64,000 bases of DNA from Nothophaeocryptopus gaeumannii (GCA_031771865.1 JASISA010000041.1:558001-622000); one strand, 5' to 3'. Positions 43,994-54,481 are shown, counted from the first letter of the stretch. A program made the numbers and translations. The notes: generated from the sequence alone by a model not told the origin.

Positions 43994-45890
43994 ATGGTTA
44001 TCAAACACGACGCGCCGAGTAACATCTACGCCAACAACGATGTAGACGACATACGCCGCAACAATCCCACCGCCGAGCGAGATGGTTGGCTCATCCCTGA
44101 CCGAGACGAGACCGGCTATCAAATACGAGAGCAACCGTATGGCACAAAACGAGAGGTGAAGGTGGTCGTGATGGGAGCTGGTGCTTCCACTTTGAACTTC
44201 CTCAAGAAAGCGGAGGAGCAACTACAAAACGTCAAGATCAAGGTATATGAGAAGAACAAAGATGTCGGAGGCACATGGTATGAGAACCGGTATCCTGGCT
44301 GCGCTTGCGACATTCCTTCGGTGAATTACCAATTCAGCTGGGCAATCAAGCTTTGGTCGCATTTCTACTCCTACTCTCCCGAGATTTGGGAGCATATCAA
44401 AGACCTATACGATCGAAACGATTTCATCAATAAGTACATCAAGCTCCAGCACCAAATCAGCCACGTTGAGTGGGACGAGGACAAGGGGAAGTGGATTATC
44501 AAAGTTAAGGATCTGGTCTCCGGAGAGGAGTCCACAGATGAGGCAGAATACTTCATCAACGCTGGGGGTGTTCTCAACAACTTCAAGTGGCCGGACATTC
44601 CTGGACTCAAAGACTTTAAGGGCAAGCTCATGCATTCAGCTGCATATGAAGAAGGTTTTGACTTCAAAGACAAGAAAGTCGCCGTTGTCGGCGCTGGCAG
44701 CTCGGGAGTCCAGATCGTTGCGAAGATTCAACCGCATGTGAAGCAGCTATACCACTGGGTGCGAAGTCCGATCTGGATCACAGCAGGCTTCGCCCAAACC
44801 TGGGCAGGCAATGACGGCGCCAACTTCCGATACACCGACGAACAACTCAAGTACCTCGAAGAGAACCCCAAAAAGTACATGGAATACCGCAAACAAGTCG
44901 AAAACGAACTCAATCAACGCTTCAAATTCATCATCAAAGGCTCCCAAGAAGCCAAGGACGCGCGCGAATTCTCCTACGAACAGATGGCCCGCAAACTCAA
45001 CAACGATCCCCGCCTCTGCGATAAGATCATCCCCAAAAATTTCAACCCGGGTTGTCGTCGTCCTACCCCCGCCCCGGGATATCTCGAAGCCCTGGTTGCT
45101 CCTAACGCATCCATCTTCACCGAAGCAATCGGCCGCTTCACAGACACGGGTTTCGTCGATCAATCCGGGAAGGAACATGAGTGCGATGTTGTTATATGCG
45201 CTACGGGATTCGATACGTCCTGGCTTCCTCGTTTCCCTTTCCGCGCACATGGCAAAGATCTGAAGGACATCTGGACAGAAAAGGACGGCGTGACATCCTA
45301 CCTCAGCGTCGCTATCCCCTCATTCCCGAATCATTTCTCTTTTTGCGGTCCTTACGGTCCCCTGGGCCATGGAAGCTTCATGCCCTTGATCGAGCGTTGG
45401 ACGCAGTATATGTTCGACGTTATTTCCAAGGGACAAGAAGAGAATATAAAGAGTTTCACGCCGAAATGGAAACCGTGTGTGGATTTCAGACGGCATGCGG
45501 ACCTGTTTTTGAAGAGGACGGCTTGGACCAGTGGGTGTAGGAGTTGGTTTAAACAGGGGAAGGTGGAGGGACAGGCGGCGGTTTATCCTGGTTCGAGGTT
45601 GAGTTTTTTGCATTTGATGGGACGGGTTAGGTATGAAGATGTGAGTATACTCTCCGCAGGACTGAGACGGATGATGAGATGGTTGCTGACGTTTTTGGTG
45701 GTAGTATGATATCGAGCACTGGGATGATAATCACTTTGCCTTCCTCGGGAATGGGTTTGATACGAGGGAGTTTGATGGGAGAGACATCACGAACTACTTG
45801 GGCAATCTGGATGATGAAGGGCGAGATGTGCAGCCGGAGTATGGCGATGAGTTGATGAACAAGTTGGCGGGCTGGGCTGTTGGGAAGTGA
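43994..45890 (+). CDS. Flavin-containing monooxygenase, Baeyer-Villiger type
   Basis: Exons 43994-45640 and 45705-45890 encode 610 residues; the 64-nt intron has a GTGAGT donor, GCTGAC branch and GTAG acceptor. The FAD-binding Rossmann motif is VVVMGAGASTLNFL (about residue 57). GGTWYENRYPGCACDIPS is the conserved BVMO block. The NADPH-binding motif is VAVVGAGSSGVQI (about 230). The BVMO fingerprint FxGxxxHxxxW appears as FKGKLMHSAAY at residues 208-218, with Tyr for the usual Trp. VVICATGFDTSW is the ATG-containing C-terminal hallmark. The enzyme would oxidise a ketone or aldehyde (or hydroxylate a substrate) using NADPH and O2. There is no signal peptide and no biosynthetic-cluster partner nearby. 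The substrate is unknown. Confidence 0.92.
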
Positions 45891-46163
45891 AGTGAGGGCG
45901 TGTAGTGAGTATGTTCCTGACGAATTCAGCTTGCATTTACTTCCAGACGCGTGGGTTCGCGTGTTCGCGTGTTCGTTCCTTCCTTGTGTGAGTTGGCTGC
46001 CTGGGGTGAAACTGCTCTTTCCTCGCGCGGTGGTTGAAGCTTGGGGCCTCAAATTCAGGGCGGTGAGCGAGTACACTACAACACACAGCATCTCACCGAA
46101 CACAAGGCATACATTAAACGAACGACGGTCACCAGCGCTCCTTCCGCCCGTGCTGCTCTCAAG

Positions 46164-47006
46164 ATGGCCGCAAAAAGGAAGCACGAGGAAATCCCGACGC
46201 GGCCTGGAGACTCTCAGAAGCGACGGCCGACATCTGTGGCCGACGCAGTGGGGGGTGAGCGGTCAAAATGATGGCAGCGGATGACAGACAGTTCTGACTG
46301 AGGGTCAGGTATTTCTGGAGCGGCGAGTTTAGCGACCTCACCATCAAACATGAGTCGTCCTTGCGTGAATGGAGAGTTCACAAGGTGGTCGTTTGCGGCT
46401 GGTCCGAGGCCTTGAAGGCCCATCTCATCACCGGTGCAAAGCTTCAGGTCTTGTCCGATGCGACGCTTTCCACAGGTGCCACTGCTGACACTCGCGAAGG
46501 GTGTGAATGAGAAGGGTGAGCTGGTACTGGATGACAGCCCGCCCGCCATCGATGCCATGCTTCAGTATTTCTACTCAGCGGACTATCATGTCTCACAGGC
46601 GACCGGCAAAGAATTGATCTGGGACGCAATGGTCTTCATAATTGCAGACAAGTACCTTGTGGAATCGTTGAAGTAGGTCATTAGTTCCAAAGCTGTATCA
46701 GATTCAGACTGACGCTTCCTAAGGAACATGGCAGCTGGCCGTTTCAGACATTCATGCGCTCGCGACTTTGATACGATTGGCTTTGCAAATGCTATCAGGG
46801 AGGTATACACTAATCTACCCGACGGCGATGGTACGCTCAAGGCCGCCATACTCGACAGTGTCGGAATCTGGGCCTCCAGTCTGTTCGCCGAGGACTCCAA
46901 GCCAAAATTCAGGGCTTTCTTGCAAGTGGTCAAAGACATTCCGGAGTTCAGCATCGATGTGTGCCGCGAGCTGGCGAAGCCGAAGCCGAAGTCCAGAAAG
47001 AGATAG
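46164..47006 (+). CDS. BTB/POZ domain protein, array member 1
   Basis: Four exons (46164-46261, 46309-46447, 46500-46672, 46724-47006) give 230 residues. The N-terminus is basic (MAAKRKHEEIPTRPG). The BTB fold reads YFWSGEFSDLTIKHESSLRE, WRVHKVVVCGWSEALKAHL, LDDSPPAIDAMLQYFYSADY and MVFIIADKYLVESLKNMAAG. About 90 helical residues follow, ending in a Lys/Arg tail (KPKPKSRKR). Fungal BTB proteins of this type are possible CUL3 adaptors or dimeric regulators. Introns are 47, 52 and 51 nt; the first uses a weak GTCAAA donor and the second GTCTTG. They were chosen because only these keep the BTB reading frame, and because exon boundaries correspond to those of member 2. Confidence 0.75.
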
Positions 47007-47341
47007 CACAGCACTTCCTCCGAAAATGGTCTAGAAGTCGGCTCGCCACCGCCTGTCCAATTCGTTTGTGCGCAATGTCGGGAACAGAAGTCTCTCAGGG
47101 GCTCAACAAGGCGTGCACGGTTGGGATAGAGCCTTTTCAGAATGTGGACTCTTCAGTCAGTGGTGGGAAGGATATGTGAAGTGGTGGTGTTCACATGCGA
47201 TCACGAATATAGCTTCATCCGAGAAGTGGGTTCGAGCGGCTTCTCGCGTCTCCTGTCAAACACTGTCGTTTACAAGGATCGCCATCCTGCTCCACACTCC
47301 ATCAACATCTCCTTTGGCCTGTCCACTAATTGACATCTGCT
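47007..47341. other. Spacer between BTB genes
   Basis: A 335-bp spacer; no gene seen apart from short frames continuing from the upstream gene. Confidence 0.4.
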
Positions 47342-48286
47342 ATGGCTAAAAAGCAGGAGGAACCTGAAGTCGTTGACATACCGGCGGCTTTGAAGCCTTT
47401 CGTCACCTTCGCCGAAGAGTATGGGCATCGAAACATCTTCATCACATCCGCTAACGTTCGGCAGGCTCTACCAGACGAAAGCTTACAGCGATGTGACTAT
47501 CAAGTGTGAGGGCCACAGTCACGAATGGAAAGCTCACAAGTTTGTCATCTGCGCCCACTCCGAAGCCCTGGAGATCACTCTTCATCGCGGCGCTCAACTC
47601 GAGGAGGCCAGTTGTATCACTCAAGTCTCTCCTGAGAATACTAGCTGACTCGTTTCTCAGAAGAAAGAGAAGAAGGAGATCAGACTCGACGACGATCCGC
47701 AGGTCATCGAGGCCATGCTGAACTACATGTACAAGCGAGACTATGGCGACGTCAGCAACAACGACGAGCATGTCGCGCCGATCGCCCTAGACGTGCAAGT
47801 CTTTGCCATCGCCGATAAGTACTTCATCAAACCGCTCATGTTAATTTGATAACCTTAATTACTTCCCTCTATTCAGCGGCTAACGGTGATAGGACACTCG
47901 CCGCGGAGAAATTTAAGGAGCGTTGCGAGAACGAGTGGAACACACCAGCCTTTTCCGAGGCCATCAAGCAGGTTTATGAGACCACTCCGGCTCAAGATGA
48001 TCGTCTACGGCGATATGTCGTCAAGACGGTGGGGAAACACATGTCAGAACTTCTGGACCCAAAACTCAACGACCGCTACTCGACCTTTCGCAATGTCATT
48101 CGCGGACTCCCAGAATTTGGTGCGGACATTTTGGAGGACACATGCCCCAAGCTGAAGAAGTATAAGTGCCCAAAACAGCATGAGGTCTTCTTCATCAACG
48201 ATCCACCACCAACGCACTTTTCCTGTCCCAAGGGCTGCTACTCCGCTCAGACGGCGACTTGGTGGGTAGAGAATGGGCTGAAGTGA
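47342..48286 (+). CDS. BTB/POZ domain protein, array member 2
   Basis: Four exons (47342-47418, 47465-47624, 47661-47839, 47893-48286) give 269 residues. The BTB domain reads LYQTKAYSDVTIKCEGHSHE, WKAHKFVICAHSEALEITLH, RLDDDPQVIEAMLNYMYKRD and VFAIADKYFIKPLMTLAAEK across the junctions. Intron 1 (46 nt) has GTATGG, GCTAAC and GGCAG. Intron 2 is only 36 nt (GTCTCT..CTGAC..CTCAG). Intron 3 (53 nt) has the branch GGCTAACG and acceptor GATAG; the nearer CAG at 47876 would give a stop. Unlike member 1 the C-terminus carries CPKQHEVFFINDPPPTHFSC and CPKGC, possibly a small metal-binding unit. The shared intron positions indicate local duplication. Confidence 0.75.
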
Positions 48287-48474
48287 GAGGCTGGATTATT
48301 TTCGTTGTCTATCAAAGCTTCAACAGTTGGCTGCGCTTCAAGATGGTGCTGTCACGATCTAGCACATGAGACGCCTGGGCCTACCGATAGTGGACTTGAG
48401 TGGACGGAAGCGGGCACTGTCGAATGATGACTTCGCAAAAAACCCACCCCTGTAATGTATACTGAACACATCAA

Positions 48475-48765
48475 TTGATATTGAATAGGAAGGCGTCACT
48501 AAGTAATCCTACTTTCGAACTCGACGAGAATCCGGCCGTGTTTGCAGTGCTTGTGCACTACATGTACTACCTCACCTACCCTTCATCCATGCGTCCCGAA
48601 TATATGTCCTTGCCGCTCTTCACAGTTCTGGTCTACGCTATCGCGGACAAGTATGGCTTGGAGCCCCTTCATCAACTTGCAGCGGAGCGATTTGAGCAAC
48701 TCGAGGAGGTCCAAGAGCCGATTGACAACTGCTGGGGGAACTCGTTGATTTCGGTCCAACATTGA
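48475..48765 (+). pseudogene. Truncated BTB relic, array member 3
   Basis: An open frame of about 96 codons holds only the second half of a BTB domain. It reads FELDENPAVFAVLVHYMYYL, then LPLFTVLVYAIADKYGLEPL and HQLAAERFEQLEEV. Members 1 and 2 have LDDSPPAIDAMLQYFYS and ADKYLVESL at these places. The first BTB strand and the HK(x)V motif are absent from the 190 bp upstream, and the frame stops 30 residues after the domain. No proper ATG is at the start. It is probably a decayed copy, unless an unseen distant 5' exon exists. Confidence 0.6.
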
Positions 48766-49807
48766 AGCGGCCGCGCAAGAACCCACCGAACCCATCAGCT
48801 AGCATTGAAGACGCCCTGCGCTGTCTCCGGAGAGCCTAGCCTGCATATCGACACTGAATCCACCACCTCGGAACATGTATCCACGACCGCCACCGCCGAT
48901 CGATATCCGCCCATGAACCTGAACACTATACCGTCGTCGCTCGCTGACCCTGTTCAGATGCCCACCTTTGGCCCCCCGGCGTCGTCGATTTGGTTAGTCG
49001 AAAGTCCGACTATCCGTGCGATATCGGGGTTAGGTTGGTTGGGGTGGGCGTTTGCTGCGTCAAGGCTGGATATGCCCGGTCTAGAGACGGGGAGGATTGT
49101 GGAGAGCGGTCCTCAGGGGCGAAGGATTCGACATGGGAGAGGCATACTTTTGTCGCGAAGCATCGGTGTACCATAGAGAAGCAGCCTGAAACGGCTCACT
49201 GCATCAGCGACATCCTGGGCGAGAAGGCAGTGAGGTAAGAGCATGATTGAAACGAGAAATCAGGAGATACGAACTTTCAGCTCGAACCAGTCTTTGTCCA
49301 ATCAATTACGTTCAATGTCAAACGCTTCTCATGGGCACCAACGCCATCCTCCATCTCATCTTTCAACATATTTTAGCTCCCTTGGGTAAGTCCCGCATTT
49401 AATGTACCACAATACTTACTGCCCACTCAGCAGATTTGACACACCGCTCTCCGCCGCCGCTGCAGCCAAAGGCTCGCAATCGTCCACAATTCACGCATCC
49501 TGTTGATCGCAAAATATGTCGCCACAGAACCGTGACTTCTGAGAGCATTTGGATCTTCGATGAGGCCACTGCCATCCTCATATGCCACGCTGAAGGGGTA
49601 AACCCAGTGGCCACCGGCAAAGGTATGGCAGTGGTAGCTGCTTGTGCCAGTCGCTCTGTTGTCCTGCTTGATATCGCGAGGAGAATGTTCGCCGATGTGT
49701 CCACTTTCTATTCGGAGGCGGACTCTTGCGCGAAAGCACTTCTACTTTCCCTTCGCTGAGATGGTGGCGAATAGATCATGAATCCGAAGCACTGAATCAG
49801 GCCACTT
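48766..49807. other. Intergenic, no gene recognised
   Basis: About 1 kb between the BTB relic and DLT1. Open frames of about 100 codons overlap antisense at 49399-49759, without motifs. Confidence 0.4.
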
Positions 49808-51103
49808 TCAGCCAACTTCTGATGTATCGTGCACCAGCACACTTCCAGCATCGCTTGGAAGTGTAGACGAGCTAGGAGCCTGCACGCTGTAAACAGGAAA
49901 AGCGGATCTATTCCGTGATGGGGAGCTATCGACATCGTCCGAAGTCCTGTGAATAACAGATCCCAGGCTCTCTTCGCTCTGCGCGCCCGGAGACAGATAT
50001 GACGTCGCAGCGCGGGAGGATTGGCCTTCTCTTGCAGTGACCGGGCTGATTCGGCTTGATTCTGGCGAGCGCGAAGCAGGCGAGATATCTCTGAGCGGCT
50101 CCATTTGGTCGGGATATGGGAGGGACGAAATCGGCATGTCTACCATGGAGGCCTTGTCCTCCGCCTGAGATCGAATCTCGCGTACGATAGCCGGGTCGAG
50201 TCTTTCCATTCCAGACAGAAGCTGTGCAAAAGTGGCCATGAGACTCTCGAAGTCAGGAGGCATGATTGGGACTCCTCCAAAGCGAGCCTTTTCGTACTGC
50301 GTCAAGAAGCTCTCGCCAATCTCGGGCGGCTGTATTAGTCGAAGGAAGTTCAGCTGAGTCAAGTACTCGCGCATGGCCATATTTCCGGGTCTTGTCAGTA
50401 AATCGACAACTACTGGATCAGCGGCGACTGGTTCGCCTTGCACGGGTGTGAGTGTTGGATCGGAATGAGCCAGAGAGACTGCTCGGGCTTCAATTAAGTT
50501 CGGCAATTCCGCGACCACGTCTGCGAAGTTCACATGCGGATTCTTGTTCTCTGCCTTATGGCTTGGCGACGACCAGCCTGGATGTTGAATATCTCCCCAA
50601 GGCGGGTCGACCGGATCTACGTGAATCACAGTCCCAATCAGGTAGTCATTCGCGGTGACGCCGTCCGATTCCTTTGGCAGTATCCCCTCTCGCTCCGCCA
50701 ACAGTATCTCGCCATACAAATCTCGCGGTCTGCTTTCCCAAGCTACTATCGCACTCCTCTCCAATTGCCGTACGATCATCTTGCGCACAATCTTTCCAAT
50801 CTCTCCATGCTCAATCGGTATGTATGCCTTGCCGACAGCAGACAAAACCGATCTGTTAGTGTACAGTCGGCTGCTGTAGATGAAGACGGCGAAGATGAGT
50901 GTGAGAATGTAGCTTCCTCCGATCATGAACGTGTACTGCAAGGACGACTGCTTGACGGAGGACCATATCATCGACACAGGGGTGATGGCGAGGAAGACTA
51001 GCGTCAGGATGTAGAGGATGGTGTAGGTGATGCTATAGAAGACGCGGAACATGGGTATTCGGAAGGGCAGGATGCGCCTGCTGCCATCGTTGGCTCGCGC
51101 CAT
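49808..51103 (-). CDS. DLT1: DLT1-family membrane protein
   Basis: Single exon, 431 residues. Two predicted transmembrane helices lie near the N-terminus (FYSITYTILYILTLVFLAIT and FMIGGSYILTLIFAVFIYSS). A conserved cytosolic region follows with GKAYIPIEHGEIGKIVRKMI, VAWESRPRDLYGEIL and VDPPWGDIQHPGWSSPS. LPNLIEARAVSLA comes next, and then a Ser-rich tail. This is the pattern of yeast DLT1 (defect at low temperature 1), whose molecular role is not well defined. The start at 51103 (MARANDGSRRILPFRIPMFR) precedes the first helix by about 20 residues, as in relatives. It is transcribed divergently from RAM1. Confidence 0.85.
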   Translation of the reverse strand: MARANDGSRRILPFRIPMFRVFYSITYTILYILTLVFLAITPVSMIWSSVKQSSLQYTFMIGGSYILTLIFAVFIYSSRLYTNRSVLSAVGKAYIPIEHGEIGKIVRKMIVRQLERSAIVAWESRPRDLYGEILLAEREGILPKESDGVTANDYLIGTVIHVDPVDPPWGDIQHPGWSSPSHKAENKNPHVNFADVVAELPNLIEARAVSLAHSDPTLTPVQGEPVAADPVVVDLLTRPGNMAMREYLTQLNFLRLIQPPEIGESFLTQYEKARFGGVPIMPPDFESLMATFAQLLSGMERLDPAIVREIRSQAEDKASMVDMPISSLPYPDQMEPLRDISPASRSPESSRISPVTAREGQSSRAATSYLSPGAQSEESLGSVIHRTSDDVDSSPSRNRSAFPVYSVQAPSSSTLPSDAGSVLVHDTSEVG

Positions 51104-51163
51104 GGTCGTGGTAGTGTATGGTTGTCGTGTAGATGCAGCTCGTATGCTGCGCTGCTTGCGTTA

Positions 51164-51418
51164 TCACATGCCGTGGATTGGTGCTGTGTATTCCGTTGAT
51201 GGATGTTGAGATGGACGTCGATGTTCCCTCAGGCATGATCGTGAGCACTGACTTCGCGCTCGGACCCTCGCCATTGGTACAACCAGAATCTCTGGTATAA
51301 AACCTTTTGCCATAACTGTATGAACAACCATGTTGAAGGAAACAAATATCGCGACGAAGAATCCAGCAGTATAAGTGATGCCAGCATATGACGATGCGAT
51401 CATATCGTTGACCGACAT
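51164..51418 (-). CDS. Possible small single-pass membrane protein
   Basis: A short open frame of 84 residues lies just upstream of DLT1 on the same strand. From the ATG at 51418 it reads MSVNDMIASSYAGITY, then a hydrophobic stretch TAGFFVAIFVSFNMVVHTVM, then KGFIPEILVVPMARVR and a basic tail. The composition is typical of tiny organelle-membrane subunits. No family is recognised, and the last 30 residues look less natural, so a 3' intron or chance is possible. Confidence 0.3.
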   Translation of the reverse strand: MSVNDMIASSYAGITYTAGFFVAIFVSFNMVVHTVMAKGFIPEILVVPMARVRARSQCSRSCLREHRRPSQHPSTEYTAPIHGM

Positions 51419-51810
51419 GGTACGGGTGGCTGTTTTATCGACCTCGAATAACTGAGTGTCAAAGGTCGAAGTTCGCTTCTGCACGTCAGCCTTCGCACCC
51501 GCAGACCTTCACTCACTTACTCACTTGGTCCGTTACACTACTTCTGCATTTGGCAGTCACTCACGACTTGCATTTCCCCCGCGCATCGTTCTTAGCGTTT
51601 GTACTGTCTTTTGGAACTGATCTGTCACAGCCAAAGTACGGCCCTTCACTCCAACATGCCTTTGGAACAATACTAACGCGGAACGCTTTCTGGAAACGAC
51701 CTTCTTGCAAACGCTGCTCTCGATGTCATCTTTGTTCGACACTGCAGCAAGAACCACCACACCACTTTCGTCTTTGGAAATTCGAATTCATTAGAACTTG
51801 GAATGCCAAA

Positions 51811-53316
51811 ATGGCGCTCACCGAACTCCGAGAATCAGAACCAGAAGACACACTCGACGAACCCCTCAACACCCAAAATCGAGTAGAAGAACTTCCATCG
51901 GACGATTCAGACTCTCAATACGAAGACGTCGACTCCGAGCCCTCAGGCAAACCCTTCCCAGGCAATCACGTCAAGAAACCCTCAAACCTCCCACCATGGC
52001 TCCATCCATCAACCTTCAACCTCTTCCCCGACCATGACTTCTCCCCCACCGAAACCTCAGAAAAACAAACCGAAACAACAGCAGAATGCACCCCCCTACT
52101 CACAGGCGAACAATCCCTCACTCTCCCGCTCAACAGCCACTCCATTCCACACCTGAACCGCGAAAAACACATCGCCTTCCTCGAAGGTAGCATCGGCCCC
52201 TTACCCGCACCCTACGTCGCCCTCGATGCAAGTCGTCCATGGGTATTCTACTGGTGTATGGGTGGTCTCTCCTTCCTCGGAAAAGATGTATCAACTTACA
52301 GAGACCGACTTATGGAGACTGTTCGACCTTTGCAGAACCCAACGGGAGGTTTTGGTGGTGGACATGGACAGATGAGTCATTTGGCAGGCACATACGCAAC
52401 GTTGCTTGCTCTTGCGGCGGTGGGTGGATTGGAGGTGGTGGATAGGAAGGGGATGTGGCAATTTCTGGGACAGGTGAAGCAGGCGGATGGAGGGTTTAGG
52501 ATGGCGATTGGAGGGGAAGAGGATGTGAGGGGCGCTTATTGCGCTATGACTGCGATTACTTTGTTGAATTTGCCTTTGGAGCTGCCGGAGGATGCGCCGG
52601 CGAGGAAGGCGGGATTGACGAGTTTGACGGATGGATTGGGAGAGTGGGTGGGCAGGTGTCAAACTTATGAGGGTGGGGTTGCGGGTGCGCCTACGAACGA
52701 GGCGCACGGGGCTTATGCCTTTTGTGCGCTGGCTTGTTTGAGTATACTTGATGCGCCGCATCGCAGTGTACCGAAATACCTGAACGTCGAGGCGCTGCTG
52801 GCCTGGTTGACGGGGATTCAAACGTCGCCTGAAGGTGGCTTTGCGGGGCGTACGAACAAGCTGGTTGATGCTTGCTATAGTCACTGGGTTGGGGGATGCT
52901 GGGCACTTATCGGGGCCGCTATTGCAGGCTCGACACCTGCTGGCAAGACGAATGATCTCTGGAGCAGAGAAGGTCTAGTCCGATACTTGCTTTGCTGCGG
53001 CCAGCAACCAGGCAAGGTAGGCGGCATGCGCGATAAGCCTTCAACGCGACCGGACGCTTACCACACTTGCTACTCGCTTGCCGGTCTGAGTGCTGCCATA
53101 AATCACTACCACTACGATTTCAACGCTGCCACGACAGATGTATCCGGAAGATTGACAGCCGGCTTCCAGTGGACTGCGAATGGCCCATCCGACGAAGAGA
53201 AGCAGGGCCTTGCCATTGATGATAAGGACCTGGTCATACCGGTCCACCCAGTCTTCGTGCTGCCGATGGGTATCGTGGAGCGAACGAAGCAGCAATTCGC
53301 AAAGGGTGGTTGGTAG
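51811..53316 (+). CDS. RAM1: Protein farnesyltransferase beta subunit
   Basis: Single exon, 501 residues from the ATG at 51811 (MALTELRESEPED). The longer open frame upstream to 51550 is not conserved in style. An acidic, probably disordered N-terminus of about 120 residues precedes the alpha-alpha barrel with its prenyltransferase repeats: NPTGGFGGGHGQMSHLAGTY, QADGGFRMAIGGEEDVRGAY, TYEGGVAGAPTNEAHGAYAF and TSPEGGFAGRTNKLVDACYS. The zinc ligands are Asp353 and Cys355 (LVDACYSHW) and His418 (DAYHTCYSLAG). With the alpha subunit RAM2 it farnesylates CaaX proteins such as Ras, Rheb and pheromone. The GGFGGGxxQxxHLAxTY pattern distinguishes it from geranylgeranyl-transferase beta chains. Confidence 0.95.
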   Translation: MALTELRESEPEDTLDEPLNTQNRVEELPSDDSDSQYEDVDSEPSGKPFPGNHVKKPSNLPPWLHPSTFNLFPDHDFSPTETSEKQTETTAECTPLLTGEQSLTLPLNSHSIPHLNREKHIAFLEGSIGPLPAPYVALDASRPWVFYWCMGGLSFLGKDVSTYRDRLMETVRPLQNPTGGFGGGHGQMSHLAGTYATLLALAAVGGLEVVDRKGMWQFLGQVKQADGGFRMAIGGEEDVRGAYCAMTAITLLNLPLELPEDAPARKAGLTSLTDGLGEWVGRCQTYEGGVAGAPTNEAHGAYAFCALACLSILDAPHRSVPKYLNVEALLAWLTGIQTSPEGGFAGRTNKLVDACYSHWVGGCWALIGAAIAGSTPAGKTNDLWSREGLVRYLLCCGQQPGKVGGMRDKPSTRPDAYHTCYSLAGLSAAINHYHYDFNAATTDVSGRLTAGFQWTANGPSDEEKQGLAIDDKDLVIPVHPVFVLPMGIVERTKQQFAKGGW

Positions 53317-53953
53317 ATGTGATCATGGTCATGCGATCATTGCATCGCCAACCTGAGGCTTGCGTACCTTGAAGAAGAGTCCTTGGCCTTGGCGAATGCA
53401 GTTGGATAAGGACGTGTCTCGCTCTGCGCATCAGGCCTGTCTCCAGCGAGTACGCAACTCCATGGCGCGTTTCTCGCTAGAGACGGGTCAGCGCCGACTT
53501 CATACCGATTACTAGCGAAATCGAAGATCTCACGCAATGCACATGTTTTTGCAAGTTCTCTACCGCTCAGAGTCCGTTTCGACGATATTGGAAGTTGATG
53601 ACGCGTTCTCGCTCGATGTTTGTTATGGACCAGAAGAGTGACGTTCGACAGCACTGTCGGATCCCTGCAAGGACCCGCTGCAATGGAGACACGCAACTTC
53701 TCCAGGAGGTAGCACAACATGTGATTTGCGATCTGCCGTGCGATGGATCATTCTACGTCCTGTTGGTGGTTCTCGAATGGTCGAATGTCTGTGTATTGCC
53801 GTGCTCTGGCTTTGGCACTCTCTTCAACGAAAATGTCCTCTTTGGCCTGTTACGAGTCAGTATGCCTACAGCTCCTACCAGTTCGCAGTAAGTGCACGGC
53901 GAGTTGCCTCTGAAGCATCACATGTGGCACACCAGGAACGTCAGACAAGCTTC
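53317..53953. other. Intergenic, no gene recognised
   Basis: 3' region of RAM1. Frames of up to 127 codons on the minus strand without motifs. Confidence 0.4.
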
Positions 53954-54481
53954 TCACCTCGTTGATATGACCAAGCGCCGGCTGAGCATCATCCCCTTCC
54001 TCACCCGACTCTCATCAGCATGCGGCAGCGTGAGCTCTGGCCGTCGATATTGACCACATCCGCGCCAAGCACAGCTCTCATCCAGATGCAGTTGCATGAG
54101 CGTGGGATATCTGTCGAGGCTTATCAGTGTTTTGCCGCACTGCATCTCGGTAAATTGGACAGCGCCGAAGACAAATCCTCAACAAGCCATGACCAGAAAG
54201 GGAAAAGATGCGGTTCCCCATATCGCGGCTCCGAAGCTGCCTCCTCCGAAGCCCATTGTCACGGCTGACATTGTGTCGGTGAAGATGGTCGGAACCATGA
54301 TGAAGATGCCTGGTCCGGAGACCTTAGCCCAGCCGCTTGCCATGCGTACGTAGGATGCCTCGACTGGCATATCTTGAAAAGCCTTGAAAAGCCCCTCCAC
54401 CGGACGACACCTCATCTCGCGACACGTTTCCGGATGCCATTGTTGACCTGCGGGAGATGTCGTTGAGTCTGGAAGAGGCAA
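53954..54481 (-). pseudogene. Open frame interrupted by one TGA, possible inactivated membrane-protein gene
   Basis: One minus-strand frame is open from 54481 to 53954 except for a TGA at 54181-54179. Before it the translation has SGPGIFIMVPTIFTDTM and GGGSFGAAIWGTASFPFLVM. Directly after it come GFVFGAVQFTEMQCGKTL and ISLDRYPTLMQLHLDE. The hydrophobic segment runs through the stop, as expected if TGA replaced a Trp or Arg codon. There is no ATG at the 5' end of the frame (the first in-frame ATG is about 65 bases in), so an upstream exon would be needed; the frame at 54677-54486 is a candidate. No family is recognised. A sequencing error or a chance frame is possible. Confidence 0.35.

Noticed and set aside
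43994..48765. Secondary-metabolite cluster around the monooxygenase
   Set aside because: The neighbours are a Rho GEF and BTB genes. No polyketide synthase, peptide synthetase, terpene synthase or pathway regulator is in the window.
51550..51810. 87-residue N-terminal extension of RAM1 in the same open frame
   Set aside because: The extension looks non-conserved. The ATG at 51811 is followed by the acidic N-terminus seen in fungal farnesyltransferase beta chains.
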